Shown: positions 43,975-52,409 of the stretch, one piece after another
Layout: every line of letters starts with the position of its first letter
Position numbering within the stretch: position 1 is the first letter of the stretch
Source: JALYOC01 sp036675345
GTDB taxonomy: Bacteria; Myxococcota; Myxococcia; Myxococcales; Myxococcaceae
DNA length: 64,000 nt
Assembly: GCA_036675345.1 (NCBI GenBank)
Contig: JAKFFE010000021.1
Coordinates: 124,001 to 188,000 of the forward strand
Direction of reading: 5' to 3'
Program-made: the position numbers and the translations under genes
The notes under the pieces: generated by a model
The model's database searches: none
Seen by the model: the letters and a program-made list of their open reading frames with translations, nothing else
Told to the model about the DNA's origin: nothing

Positions 43975-45013
43975 TCGCGCAGGCCTCCCAGGTCGCGCGG
44001 GCGGCGCGCTCCAGGCCGCGTTCGATCAGCTGCTGCCGGGAGGGCGGATCGCGCAGCAGTCGCAAGGTCCCCTCGATCCAGCGGCCACGATCATCGGGCG
44101 GCAGCAGCAGCCCGGCCTCGCCGATCACCTCCGGAAGCGACCCGGCGTCGGCGGCGATCACCGGGCAGCCGCTGGCCATCGCCTCCAGCGCGGGGAGGCC
44201 GAAGCCTTCGTAGCGGGAGGGCAGCAGCAGGGCCTGGGCGCCGCCGTAGAGCAGGGGCAGCTCGGCCTCCGGCAGCTCCGGGAGCTCCACGGTGGAGGCC
44301 GGGAAGCCCAGCTGGCGGGCCGCGCCGGGGCCGGCCAGCAGCACGATCGGCACCGGCAGTGAGTCGGCGATCTGCGCCAGCAGGCCCAGGTTCTTGAAGG
44401 GCTTGGGGTTGCCCACCGCCACCAGGTAGCGGGCGGGGAGACGGTGACGCGCGCGGAAGGACTCCTGCGCCGACGCGGACGGAGGCTGGAACTGCTCGGC
44501 CACCCCCTGGGGAATCACCTGGAAGCGGTGCGGATCCAGGGAGAGGTGGCGGGACAGCTCATCCCGGGCGAACTGGGAGGGGGCGATCAGCGCTCGCGCC
44601 CGCTGGGCCCGGGGGCCGACCACCAGCCGGTAGTACGCCACCCGTCCGGGGCCGTACTCCTCGGAGAGCGCCAGGTGGTTGGCGTCGTGCAGGGTGGCCA
44701 CCAGCCGTCCGGTCCACAGCGCCGGCAGCGAGAAGGAGGTGGCGTGGAACAGATCGCAGCTGCTCTGGAGCAGGCTGGCCACCAGCAGCGGCTGCTCCAG
44801 TGGGCTGAGGAACTCCGCCCGGGAACGTTCCAACGGCAGGTCTGGCTGCAGCGCGCCCAGGTCTGCGGGCAGCCCCTGGGGACCGGTCAGGCCGACCAGC
44901 TGCCAGTCGGGAGGGAGGTGGCGGGGCAGCCGGTGGGCCAGCTCCAGCGCATAGCGGGCGATGCCGTGCATCCGCCCGCGCACCATCCGGAGGTCGATCA
45001 GCACCTTGGGCAC
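43931..45013 (-). CDS. GT4-family glycosyltransferase
   Basis: 360 residues, GT-B fold. The N-terminal acceptor domain begins VLIDLRMVRGRMHGIARYALELA. The C-terminal donor domain has YLVAVGNPKPFKNLGLLAQI and the E-x7-E segment SRYEGFGLPALEAMASGCPVIA, the usual GT4 nucleotide-sugar signature. It probably adds a hexose during surface polysaccharide synthesis; donor and acceptor are not readable. Its 3' end overlaps the ligase gene tail to tail. It is divergent from the next glycosyltransferase. Confidence 0.88.
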   Translation of the reverse strand: MPKVLIDLRMVRGRMHGIARYALELAHRLPRHLPPDWQLVGLTGPQGLPADLGALQPDLPLERSRAEFLSPLEQPLLVASLLQSSCDLFHATSFSLPALWTGRLVATLHDANHLALSEEYGPGRVAYYRLVVGPRAQRARALIAPSQFARDELSRHLSLDPHRFQVIPQGVAEQFQPPSASAQESFRARHRLPARYLVAVGNPKPFKNLGLLAQIADSLPVPIVLLAGPGAARQLGFPASTVELPELPEAELPLLYGGAQALLLPSRYEGFGLPALEAMASGCPVIAADAGSLPEVIGEAGLLLPPDDRGRWIEGTLRLLRDPPSRQQLIERGLERAARATWEACAIRTAAVYQRAMERQ

Positions 45014-45138
45014 CTGGCGCGATTAGCACACCCGGGCGGAGAGACCACTGCTGCGCATTGAGCACCCCAGGTTGCGGACGGCCGGGGACGCGATTGGCCT
45101 CGTCGCCACCTTCGGGCCGGGTATAGATCCCGCCTCCG

Positions 45139-46239
45139 ATGCGGGTCGCCCTCGTCCACGATTGGCTGGTCACCTACCGCGGCGGCGAGAAGGTCCTCGA
45201 CGCGATGTGCGAGGCCTTCCCCGACGCAGAGGTCTTCACCCTGATCCACCAGCCGGGGACGATGAGCCCCCGCATCGAGTCCCGTCCGATCCACACCTCC
45301 TGGCTGCAGCAGGTGCCCGGGATCCAGGCCCGCTACCGGCACTTTCTTCCGCTGCTCCCCGCGGCGGTGGCCACGCTGAAGCTCCCCGCGTGTGACCTGG
45401 TGGTGTCCTCCTCCCACTGCGTGGCCAAGGGGGTGCCGATCCCCGCCGGGGCCAAGCACCTCTCCTACGTGCACGCGCCGATGCGCTACATGTGGGATCG
45501 CTTCGACGACTACTTCGGCCCCGGGCGCGCCTCGCTCCCGGTGCGGGCCGCGGCCCGGCTGGTGCGGCCGGCGCTGCAGCGCTGGGACGTGCGCAGCTCC
45601 CGGGGGATCGACCGGATCTTCGCCAACAGCGCCAACATCGCCCAGCAGATCAGCCGGGTCTGGCACCGCGATGCCCAGGTGCTCCATCCCCCGGTGGAGC
45701 TGGATCGCTTCACCCGGCTGGACCCCCTGGCCTCGGGGCGGGGCGGCTACTTCCTCTGGCTGGGCGCGCTGGCCCCCTACAAGCGGGTGGACGTGGCGAT
45801 TGCGGCCTTTGCCCGCACCGGGCTGCCGCTGTGGATCGCCGGCTCCGGGCAGGAGTCGCTGACCGGGCTGCCCCCCAACGTCCGGGTGCTGGGGCAGGTG
45901 CCCGATTCCCAGGTCCCGGAGCTGTTCTGGAACGCCCGGGCGCTGGTCTTTCCGGGGGAGGAGGACTTCGGCCTGACCCCGATCGAGGCCCAGGCCTGTG
46001 GACGTCCGGTGATCGCCCTGGGGCGGGGCGGGGTGCTGGAGACCACCTCCCCCCAGACGGCGCTGTACTTCGACCCCGCCGACCCCGACGCCCTGGCCGC
46101 CGCGCTGCTGGACTTCCAGCGCTTCGAGGCCGGCTTTGACCCCACCGAGGCCCGAAGGGGGGCGCTGCGCTTCACCCGGGAGGCCTTCATCCAGGGGTTG
46201 CGCTCCGCGGCGGAGGCCTTGGTCCCCCGCCCCTCGTAG
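45139..46239 (+). CDS. GT4-family glycosyltransferase (WbaZ-like)
   Basis: 366 residues, GT-B fold. It starts MRVALVHDWLVTYRGGEKV, as in WbaZ/mannosyltransferase-like enzymes; SSSHCVAKGV and YVHAPMRYMWD follow. The donor domain has WLGALAPYKRVDVAI and PGEEDFGLTPIEAQACGRPVIA. It likely transfers a sugar onto the lipid-linked repeat unit started by the polyprenyl transferase downstream. A TATAGA hexamer lies 11 bp before the ATG, suggesting a very short leader. Confidence 0.88.
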   Translation: MRVALVHDWLVTYRGGEKVLDAMCEAFPDAEVFTLIHQPGTMSPRIESRPIHTSWLQQVPGIQARYRHFLPLLPAAVATLKLPACDLVVSSSHCVAKGVPIPAGAKHLSYVHAPMRYMWDRFDDYFGPGRASLPVRAAARLVRPALQRWDVRSSRGIDRIFANSANIAQQISRVWHRDAQVLHPPVELDRFTRLDPLASGRGGYFLWLGALAPYKRVDVAIAAFARTGLPLWIAGSGQESLTGLPPNVRVLGQVPDSQVPELFWNARALVFPGEEDFGLTPIEAQACGRPVIALGRGGVLETTSPQTALYFDPADPDALAAALLDFQRFEAGFDPTEARRGALRFTREAFIQGLRSAAEALVPRPS

Positions 46240-46450
46240 GACGCCTCCCTGACAGGGCTGTCGCGACGGCGTGGGATGCTGAGGGCTGCTTGCTGCCCTG
46301 GCTTCCGGGCCTCGCGGGCTAACCGGTTGGATTTCCTCTCCGCGCCCGTGCTATGCGGCGGCCATCGAAGGGGTCGGTCTGGCCCTGACGCGCACCCCTC
46401 CGGGGCTCGCGGCTTGCACCAGACGCAGGCGCCCACGGAGGGGATGATCC

Positions 46451-47842
46451 TTGTTCGGTCGGTTCCAGCGTTTCTACGAGTCGCTCAAGGTGACCGCCGA
46501 TCTGGCGGTGTTGATGCTGGCGTTCGCGTTCGCCTACCTGACCCGCTTCCACGGTCCGCTGCACGCCGAGTACGTCCCCCCGGTCGAAGACAGCCTGAAG
46601 ATCCTGCTGCTGTCGCTGGTGGTGTTCCCGTTCTCCTTCCACCAGGCGCGGCTGTACGCCACCAACCGCTCCCGCACCCACATCGGTGAGGTGTTCGAGA
46701 TCTTCAAGGCGATGGTCACCGGATCGCTGATCCTGGTGGCGGTGGCCTACTTCCTCTGGGAGCGCTACTCGCGGCTCACCCTGGGGATCTACCTGGGGTA
46801 CTCGTTCCTGGGGCTGACCTTCGTCCGGCTGGTGTTCCGCCAGACCCTGGCCGAGGTCCGCCGGCGCGGCCACAACCTCAAGTCGATCCTGGTGGTGGGC
46901 GCGGGCGACCTGGGCGAGCGGGTGATCGACACCATCGAGACCCACCGCGAGCTGGGGTTCCGGGTGGTGGGGGTGCTGACCCGCAAGCCGGAGAAGGTGG
47001 GTACCCGGCTGGCCGGGGTGCCGATCGTGGGGCTGATCCAGGAGGTGGAGTCGATCCTGGATCGGACCCCGGTGGATCATGTGATCGTGGCCCTGCCCCA
47101 CGAGGAGCATGCGCACCTCAAGAGCCTGATGGAGGTGCTGGCCCTGCGCACGGTGGACGTGAAGATCGTCCCCGACCTGTTCCAGTACGTGACCCTCTAC
47201 GGGGGCCTGGAGGAGTTCGGCGGGCTGCCGATCATCAGCCTCCAGGGCGGTCCGCTCTATGGCTGGAACCTGGTCACCAAGCGGCTGTTCGACGTGCTGT
47301 TCGCGGCGGTGGCGCTGGTGCTGGCCTCACCGATCATGCTGCTGACCGCGGCGGCGGTGAAGCTCACCAGCAGAGGGCCGCTGTTCTACGTCCAGGAGCG
47401 GATGGGGATGGATGGGGAGGTGTTCCCGATCTTCAAGTTCCGCACCATGAAGATGAACGCCGAGTCCCTGGGCGCGCAGATGGCCTCCAAGGGCGACCCC
47501 CGCCGGACGGTGGTGGGAACCTTCCTGCGGGTCACCTCGATCGACGAGCTGCCGCAGCTGTTCAACGTGCTGGTCGGCCACATGAGCCTGGTGGGACCGC
47601 GGCCGGAGCGGCCGGTGTTCATCGAGGAGTTCAAGCGGCAGATCCCCAAGTACCACCTGCGTCACAAGGTGAAGGCGGGGATCACCGGCTGGGCCCAGAT
47701 CAACGGGCTGCGCGGCCAGACCTCGATCGAGAAGCGGATCGAGTACGACCTCTATTACATCGAGAACTGGTCGCTGCTTTTGGACCTGAAGATCCTGGTG
47801 CGCACCGCGCTGGGTGGCTTCCTCTCCAAGAACGCCTACTGA
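46451..47842 (+). CDS. Undecaprenyl-phosphate sugar phosphotransferase
   Basis: 463 residues, TTG start at 46451 with GGAGGGG about 8 bases upstream. Five membrane helices (four in the first 130 residues, the fifth near 270-295), a cytosolic Rossmann-like CoA-binding-fold domain (LVVGAGDLGERVIDTI), and a C-terminal bacterial sugar-transferase domain (KFRTMKMNAE, SIDELPQLFNVLVGHMSLVGPRPERPVF). It loads the first sugar phosphate on undecaprenyl phosphate (WbaP/EpsZ type), starting exopolysaccharide or O-antigen repeat synthesis. It closes the envelope-polysaccharide block. Confidence 0.92.
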   Translation: MFGRFQRFYESLKVTADLAVLMLAFAFAYLTRFHGPLHAEYVPPVEDSLKILLLSLVVFPFSFHQARLYATNRSRTHIGEVFEIFKAMVTGSLILVAVAYFLWERYSRLTLGIYLGYSFLGLTFVRLVFRQTLAEVRRRGHNLKSILVVGAGDLGERVIDTIETHRELGFRVVGVLTRKPEKVGTRLAGVPIVGLIQEVESILDRTPVDHVIVALPHEEHAHLKSLMEVLALRTVDVKIVPDLFQYVTLYGGLEEFGGLPIISLQGGPLYGWNLVTKRLFDVLFAAVALVLASPIMLLTAAAVKLTSRGPLFYVQERMGMDGEVFPIFKFRTMKMNAESLGAQMASKGDPRRTVVGTFLRVTSIDELPQLFNVLVGHMSLVGPRPERPVFIEEFKRQIPKYHLRHKVKAGITGWAQINGLRGQTSIEKRIEYDLYYIENWSLLLDLKILVRTALGGFLSKNAY

Positions 47843-47874
47843 CGCGACGCCTGGGCGGTGGCCTGGGATAACAC

Positions 47875-47894
47875 CACCGGCCCCCCCGCCGGTG
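47875..47894 (+). terminator. Hairpin after sugar-transferase gene
   Basis: CACCGGC (47875-47881) and GCCGGTG (47888-47894) with a 6-base C loop, about 33 bp after the stop. No T-run, so termination is only inferred. Confidence 0.4.
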
Positions 47895-47962
47895 TGGATG
47901 CGCCCCCTAGGGGGGAGCAGGCTCGCGAGGCCCCCGCCGGCCCCGCGAGTCGAAAGAACGGA

Positions 47963-48298
47963 TCAGCCGTTGCTGGCCGAAGCCGCCGCCTCCAGCGGCG
48001 CCTCCCGGGCGGCCGGGCTCAAGGCCAGGTCCTCCAGCGCGCACAGCCGCAGGAAGCGCTGCTCGCAGTCCAGCTCGTAGGAGAGCAGGTAGCCGGCGAC
48101 CTTCATCCGCATCAGCGGTGGGAACAGCTCCCGGCGCTTGAACCAGCTGGGGTAGGTGGGCGGGGCCAGGGCGGCCAGCTCGGCGATCCCCTCCAGCACG
48201 CTGGCCAGGTGGCTGCGCTCCTGGGGCGGGAGGGAAAGGAAGCAGGCCTCGGCCTGGGGAGCGATCCGGAGGTCAAAACGATCGAGGGTGTGGATCAT
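47963..48298 (-). CDS. RelE/ParE-fold-like protein, no antitoxin
   Basis: 111 residues. The ATG at 48298 is chosen because GGAGGGGG sits 6 nt upstream; an upstream ATG at 48313 would bury this site in the coding sequence. The pattern is that of the RelE/ParE fold: two N-terminal helices (AEACFLSLPPQERSHLASVL) then strands with RMKVAGYLLSYELD and RFLRLCALE. No partner antitoxin is adjacent and the tail is Ala/Ser-rich. Toxin activity is not shown. Fold assignment is by eye. Confidence 0.6.
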   Translation of the reverse strand: MIHTLDRFDLRIAPQAEACFLSLPPQERSHLASVLEGIAELAALAPPTYPSWFKRRELFPPLMRMKVAGYLLSYELDCEQRFLRLCALEDLALSPAAREAPLEAAASASNG

Positions 48299-48452
48299 CT
48301 GCGCCCCCTCCATTGCGAAAGCCGTTCCGCCGGGAAGCGACCGGAATCACATCGGTCTGCGGGGCAGGGGAACGTTGCCGGGAAGATATTGCAGCCCGCC
48401 CCCTGAAACTCTTCCCGGGTTTGCAGCGTCGTGGGCCGCACAAAGAAGGCGC

Positions 48453-48486
48453 AAAAAAAACGGCCCTGGATCGCTCCAGAGCCGTT
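48453..48486 (-). terminator. Terminator of nrdJ
   Basis: On the minus strand AACGGCTCTGGA, GCGA loop, TCCAGGGCCGTT, then a run of T (48453-48460). A strong stem with a long T-run, 55 bp after the nrdJ stop. A second palindrome (48499-48518) lies between. Confidence 0.92.
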
Positions 48487-48540
48487 CCCCTCTCCCAAGG
48501 CGGCCTTGGAAGGCCGCCCCCCTTGAAGCAGAGAAATCTC

Positions 48541-51321
48541 TTAGCTGCAGCCGGAGGTGGCGCCGCAGTTGCTGCACTTGTAGCAGGCACCGGAGCGAAC
48601 CATGATCGACCCGCAGGTGTGGCAGGGCGGCGCGTCGGCCTGGTTCAGGTAGGTGTCCCGACCGCCGCCGCGGGCAGCGGAGACCCCCGGGTTCACCACC
48701 GGCAGCGCCTTGGGCTCCACCGGCCGGGAGGCCAGCTCGGTGACCGCCTCCTCGCCCTCCGGCAGCTGCGTGGGCAGGAACTTCAGCGACAGCCAGCGGA
48801 AGATGTAGTCGGTGATCGACTTGGCGATCGGGATCTGCGGGTTCCCGGTGAAGCCGGAGGGCTCGAAGCGGGTGTGGCTGAACTTGTCGGCCAGGACCTG
48901 AAGGGGGACCCCGTACTGGAAGGCCAGGGAGATGGCGGTGGCGAAGCTGTCCATCATCCCGGACACCACCGAGCCCTCCTTGGACATCACCACGAACAGC
49001 TCGCCGGGCTGACCGTCGTCGTACATCCCGACGGTGAGGTAGCCCTCGTGGCCGCCGATGGAGAACTTGTGGGTGATCGACCGGCGCTCATCGGAGAGCC
49101 GGCGGCGGACCGCGCGGGGCTCGGAGGAGACCAGCTGGGTGATCGCCTCCGCCGGGGTGGCGGCCTTGGTCTCGGTGCGGGAGGTGTTCAGCGGCTGGCT
49201 GCGCTTGCAGCCGTCGCGGTACACCGCCACCGCCTTGAGGCCCAGCTTCCAGGCCTCCAGGTACGCCTTCTCGATGTCCTCCACCGTGGCCACCGTGGGC
49301 AGGTTCACAGTCTTGGAGATCGCCCCGGAGAGGAAGGGCTGGCAGGCGCCCATCATCTTCAGGTGGCCCATCCAGTGGATGGACCGCTCGCCCTTGGAGG
49401 GCTTGAAGGCGCAGTCGAACACCGGCAGGTGCTCCGGCTTGAGCGCCGGGGCCCCCTCGATGGTCTCCTGCTGGTCCAGGTAGGAGATGATCGCCTGGCC
49501 CTCCGCCGCGGAGTAGCCCAGCTGGGTCAGCGCCTGGGGGACGGTGTTGTTGACGATCTTCAGCATCCCGCCGCCGACCAGCTTCTTGTACTTGATCAGC
49601 GCGATGTCCGGTTCGATCCCGGTGGTGTCGCAGTCCATCATGAAGCCGATGGTCCCGGTGGGGGCCAGCACGGTGACCTGGCTGTTGCGGAAGCCGTGGG
49701 CGGCGCCCAGGTTCATCGCGTCGTCCCAGGCGGCGCGCTGCGCGTCCAGCAGCGCCTTGGACACCCCCAACACCGGGAGCTGGTAGGCGTGCTTGCGGTG
49801 CTTCTTGATCACCGCGTTGAACGGTTCCGCGTTCTTGGCGTAGCCGGCGAACGGACCCATCTTCTCCGACATGCGGGCGGAGTGGGCGTAGGCCTGGCCG
49901 CACATCAGGGAGGTGATCGCCCCCGCGTAGTTGCGGCCCTCGTCGGAGTCATAGGGCAGCCCGGTGGCCATCAGCAGCGCGCCCAGGTTGGCGTAGCCCA
50001 GCCCCAGCGGGCGGTAGTCGTGGGAGTTCTTCTCGATCCGCGGGGTGGGGTACTTGGAGAACCCGACGATGATCTCCTGGGCGGTGAGCACCACGTCCAC
50101 CGCGTGGCGGAAGGCGGCCACGTCGAACTCGCCCTCGATGGTCCGGAAGTGCATCAGGTTCAAGGACGCCAGGTTGCAGGCGGAGTCGTCCAGGAACATG
50201 TACTCGGAGCAGGGGTTGGAGGCGTTGATCGGCGCGCTGGCCGAGCAGGTGTGCCAGTTGTTGATGGTGGTGTCGAACTGCATCCCCGGGTCACCGCACA
50301 GGTGCGCCGCCTCGGAGATCTCCCGGAACAGGTCCCGGGCCCGGTAGGTGTCCATCGGGGAACCGTCCCGGATGGCCTTGGTGGTCCAGGAGCGATCCTC
50401 CACCACCGCGCGCATGAACTCGTCGGTGACCCGCACCGAGTTGTTGGAGTTCTGGAAGAACACCGAGGAGTAGGCCTCGCCGTTGAACGACCCGTCGTAG
50501 CCGGCGTCGATCAGCGCCCAGGCCTTCTTCTCCTCGTCCGCCTTGCACTTGATGAACTGGAGGATGTCCGGGTGATCGGAGTTGAGGATCACCATCTTGG
50601 CCGCGCGGCGGGTCTTGCCGCCGCTCTTGATCACCCCGGCGAAGGCGTCAAAGCCCTTCATGAAGGAGACCGGACCCGACGCGGTGCCCCCGCCGGCCAA
50701 CAGTTCGCGGGAGGAGCGGATGGAGGAGAGGTTGGACCCGGTCCCGGAGCCGTACTTGAAGAGCATCCCCTCGGTCTTGGCCAGACCCAGGATGGAGTCC
50801 ATGTTGTCGTCCACCGAGTTGATGAAGCACGCGCTGCACTGCGGGTGCTCCTCCACCCCGACGTTGAACCACACCGGGGAGTTGAAGGCCGCCTTCTGCC
50901 GCAGCAGCAGGTGGGTCAACTCGGCGCGGAAGGTCTCGCGGTCGGTCTCGGCCGTAAAGTAGCTGCCCTGCCAGCCCCAGCCGGTGATGGTGTCCACCAC
51001 CCGGGCCACCAGCTTGCGCACCGAGGTCTCACGCTCCGGGGTGCCGGGGGTGCCGCGGAAGTACTTGGAGGCCACGACGTTGGTGGCCAGCATCGACCAG
51101 GACTTGGGGATCTCGATGTTCTTCTGTTCGAACACCGGCTTGCCGTCCTCACCGGTGATGGACGCGGACCGGAACTCCCAGGCCATCTCGTCCGCCGGAT
51201 CCACACCCGGGGTGGTGAAGTACCGCGGCAGGGAGATGCCGTGGGCGGCTGCCTTGGCAGCGGCGGCCTTCTTCTTCTTGGACGATCCTGCGGTCAGCTT
51301 GGGCGCCAGCTCTTTGTCCAT
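48541..51321 (-). CDS. nrdJ: B12-dependent (class II) ribonucleotide reductase
   Basis: 926 residues. It reduces ribonucleotides to deoxyribonucleotides using adenosylcobalamin radicals, independent of oxygen. Conserved parts are FNSPVWFNVG, CSACFINSVDD, the glycine-radical-like barrel with NPCSEYMFLDDSACNLASLNL (redox and thiyl cysteines), GLGYANLGALLM and the phosphate loop APTGTIGFMMDCDTTGIEP. A C-terminal cysteine-rich tail (CHTCGSI, CYKCSNCG) feeds reducing power. Ends with a strong terminator. The mRNA has a leader of about 210 nt with many hairpins (separate entry), which suggests regulation at the RNA level. Confidence 0.96.
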   Translation of the reverse strand: MDKELAPKLTAGSSKKKKAAAAKAAAHGISLPRYFTTPGVDPADEMAWEFRSASITGEDGKPVFEQKNIEIPKSWSMLATNVVASKYFRGTPGTPERETSVRKLVARVVDTITGWGWQGSYFTAETDRETFRAELTHLLLRQKAAFNSPVWFNVGVEEHPQCSACFINSVDDNMDSILGLAKTEGMLFKYGSGTGSNLSSIRSSRELLAGGGTASGPVSFMKGFDAFAGVIKSGGKTRRAAKMVILNSDHPDILQFIKCKADEEKKAWALIDAGYDGSFNGEAYSSVFFQNSNNSVRVTDEFMRAVVEDRSWTTKAIRDGSPMDTYRARDLFREISEAAHLCGDPGMQFDTTINNWHTCSASAPINASNPCSEYMFLDDSACNLASLNLMHFRTIEGEFDVAAFRHAVDVVLTAQEIIVGFSKYPTPRIEKNSHDYRPLGLGYANLGALLMATGLPYDSDEGRNYAGAITSLMCGQAYAHSARMSEKMGPFAGYAKNAEPFNAVIKKHRKHAYQLPVLGVSKALLDAQRAAWDDAMNLGAAHGFRNSQVTVLAPTGTIGFMMDCDTTGIEPDIALIKYKKLVGGGMLKIVNNTVPQALTQLGYSAAEGQAIISYLDQQETIEGAPALKPEHLPVFDCAFKPSKGERSIHWMGHLKMMGACQPFLSGAISKTVNLPTVATVEDIEKAYLEAWKLGLKAVAVYRDGCKRSQPLNTSRTETKAATPAEAITQLVSSEPRAVRRRLSDERRSITHKFSIGGHEGYLTVGMYDDGQPGELFVVMSKEGSVVSGMMDSFATAISLAFQYGVPLQVLADKFSHTRFEPSGFTGNPQIPIAKSITDYIFRWLSLKFLPTQLPEGEEAVTELASRPVEPKALPVVNPGVSAARGGGRDTYLNQADAPPCHTCGSIMVRSGACYKCSNCGATSGCS

Positions 51322-51531
51322 GCGGTGTTACCCCCTCAATTCACTGCTAGTAAAGACGTTGAAAAATAGAGTTCCGCGCCCGGTCCCCGGCGGGACGAGC
51401 GTGATAGTTCAGTAGGCTGACATCGGAGCACCGTTGAGGGTGCGATTCGCGGGGGCAACACGGGTAGGTACCTGTACTGCCCAGTGGGGCCTCGCCCCGT
51501 CAAAACTCTCGATACAACCCCCGCGACAGGG
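51322..51531 (-). ncRNA. Structured nrdJ 5' leader (candidate riboswitch)
   Basis: From the inferred transcription start to the nrdJ ATG. The 8-bp helix CGCGGGGG/CCCCCGCG (51518-51525 with 51448-51455) encloses two hairpins: GGGGC/GCCCC (51486-51498) and GGGCAG/CTACCC (51462-51482). Further hairpins: GCACC/GGTGC (51428-51443), TCAG/CTGA (51409-51420) and GTCCC/GGGAC (51383-51396). The GAGGGGG ribosome site follows. Part of the enclosing helix (TTGCCCCCGCGAA) resembles the cobalamin-riboswitch core, but the other conserved boxes are missing. Coding frames are absent. Confidence 0.6.
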
Positions 51532-51536
51532 TGTGG

Positions 51537-51566
51537 CTTGTAACGTATGGCCATCGGACGAGTCAA
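51537..51566 (-). promoter_or_regulatory. Sigma70-type promoter of nrdJ
   Basis: On the minus strand TTGACT (51566-51561), 18-bp spacer, TACAAG (51542-51537). Predicted start near 51531, six bases before the first leader helix. Confidence 0.55.
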
Positions 51567-51936
51567 GAGGCTATGCCCCTAGATCTTGTGGTCAAATTTT
51601 CAGTCATATCCCACATTTAGGGGGTCCCCCGGAGTCGAGCCAGGTGGCCTAAATCCGCGCCAGGGCCCGATAAATCGGCTCCGGAGGCCGGTTGAAGGGG
51701 GTCGGAAACAGGAGGTTGGCGATGCCCGCCCTACAATGTAGGTCTGTCCAGGGTCCGACAGCCGCCTGGATCCGGGGGACGCAAAGTCATTTCCGCCGCT
51801 TTGACAGCGTCGGACTTGACTGTGAGTCTTGGTAGCAAAAGACGCCGAAAGGGTCCCAAGCCGGGTCCGGGGCCGGATTTTCGGCTCCAGACCCGCTTTG
51901 CAGTCAGCAAAGATGGGCACCAGGGAGAGACCGACG
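51567..51936. other. Divergent nrdJ/ferredoxin upstream region
   Basis: 370 bases with no believable gene. A 13-bp palindrome CCTACAATGTAGG lies at 51730-51742 and a CTTTGC/GCAAAG hairpin at 51896-51912, just before the ferredoxin ribosome site. GC content is locally lower than in the genes, as expected for promoter DNA. Confidence 0.5.
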
Positions 51937-52287
51937 ATGCCACCGCCGTACCGCTACCACGTGTTCGTTTGTACCAACCGCCGTCCGGACGGCAGCCCCA
52001 AGGGGTGCTGCGCCAGCAAAGGCAGCGAGGCGCTGCTGGCGGCCATCAAGGAGGAGGTAAGCAACGCCGGGCTCCGGGGAGTGGTCCGGGCGCAGGCCTC
52101 CGGCTGCCTGGACGCCTGCGAGCGGGGGATGACGGTGGCCGTCTACGGGGAGCAGTCCCCGCCGGCCGGCCACTGGTACGGCAAGGTGACCGCGGGGGAC
52201 GTGAAGGAGATCGTCACCCAGCACCTGCAGCAGGGCCACCCGGTGGAGCGGCTTGCGATGGAGCCCTACCCCCCGAAGAAGGGGTAG
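51937..52287 (+). CDS. Thioredoxin-like [2Fe-2S] ferredoxin
   Basis: 116 residues from the ATG at 51937 with GGGAGAG upstream. Shethna-type/NuoE-like thioredoxin-fold ferredoxin. Cluster ligands are Cys12 (VFVCTNRRPDG), Cys24 or Cys25 (GCCASKG), Cys57 and Cys61 (GCLDACERG). GHWYGKVTAGDV is the usual tail. It should carry one [2Fe-2S] cluster as a small electron carrier or sensor. It is divergent from nrdJ, but a direct role in reducing NrdJ is speculation. Confidence 0.9.
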   Translation: MPPPYRYHVFVCTNRRPDGSPKGCCASKGSEALLAAIKEEVSNAGLRGVVRAQASGCLDACERGMTVAVYGEQSPPAGHWYGKVTAGDVKEIVTQHLQQGHPVERLAMEPYPPKKG

Positions 52288-52288
52288 C

Positions 52289-52408
52289 TCACCGCCCGCA
52301 ATAGAAGAACCCGGCGACCCCCAGGCCGATGGCCAGGGAGAGCAGCCGGGTCACCCACTTCTGCCGCCGGGTGATCACCCCCGGCGGCGGCAGCGGATCC
52401 TGATCCAC
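52289..52408 (-). CDS. 39-residue membrane protein
   Basis: GTG at 52408, only one base after the Bax-inhibitor stop, so translation could be coupled. Reads VDQDPLPPPGVITRRQKWV, then one hydrophobic helix (LLSLAIGLGVAGFFYC). Positive residues before the helix place the N-terminus in the cytosol. Probably a real small membrane protein; no family known. Confidence 0.5.
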   Translation of the reverse strand: MDQDPLPPPGVITRRQKWVTRLLSLAIGLGVAGFFYCGR

Positions 52409-52409
52409 G

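Noticed and set aside
51322..51531. Classical AdoCbl riboswitch before nrdJ
   Set aside because: One segment resembles the core, but GCCACTG and the B12 box are missing. I kept only a generic structured-leader call.
51730..51742. CCTACAATGTAGG as a further copy of the glnII operator
   Set aside because: It shares TGTAGG but not the GACA-N4-TGT spacing.
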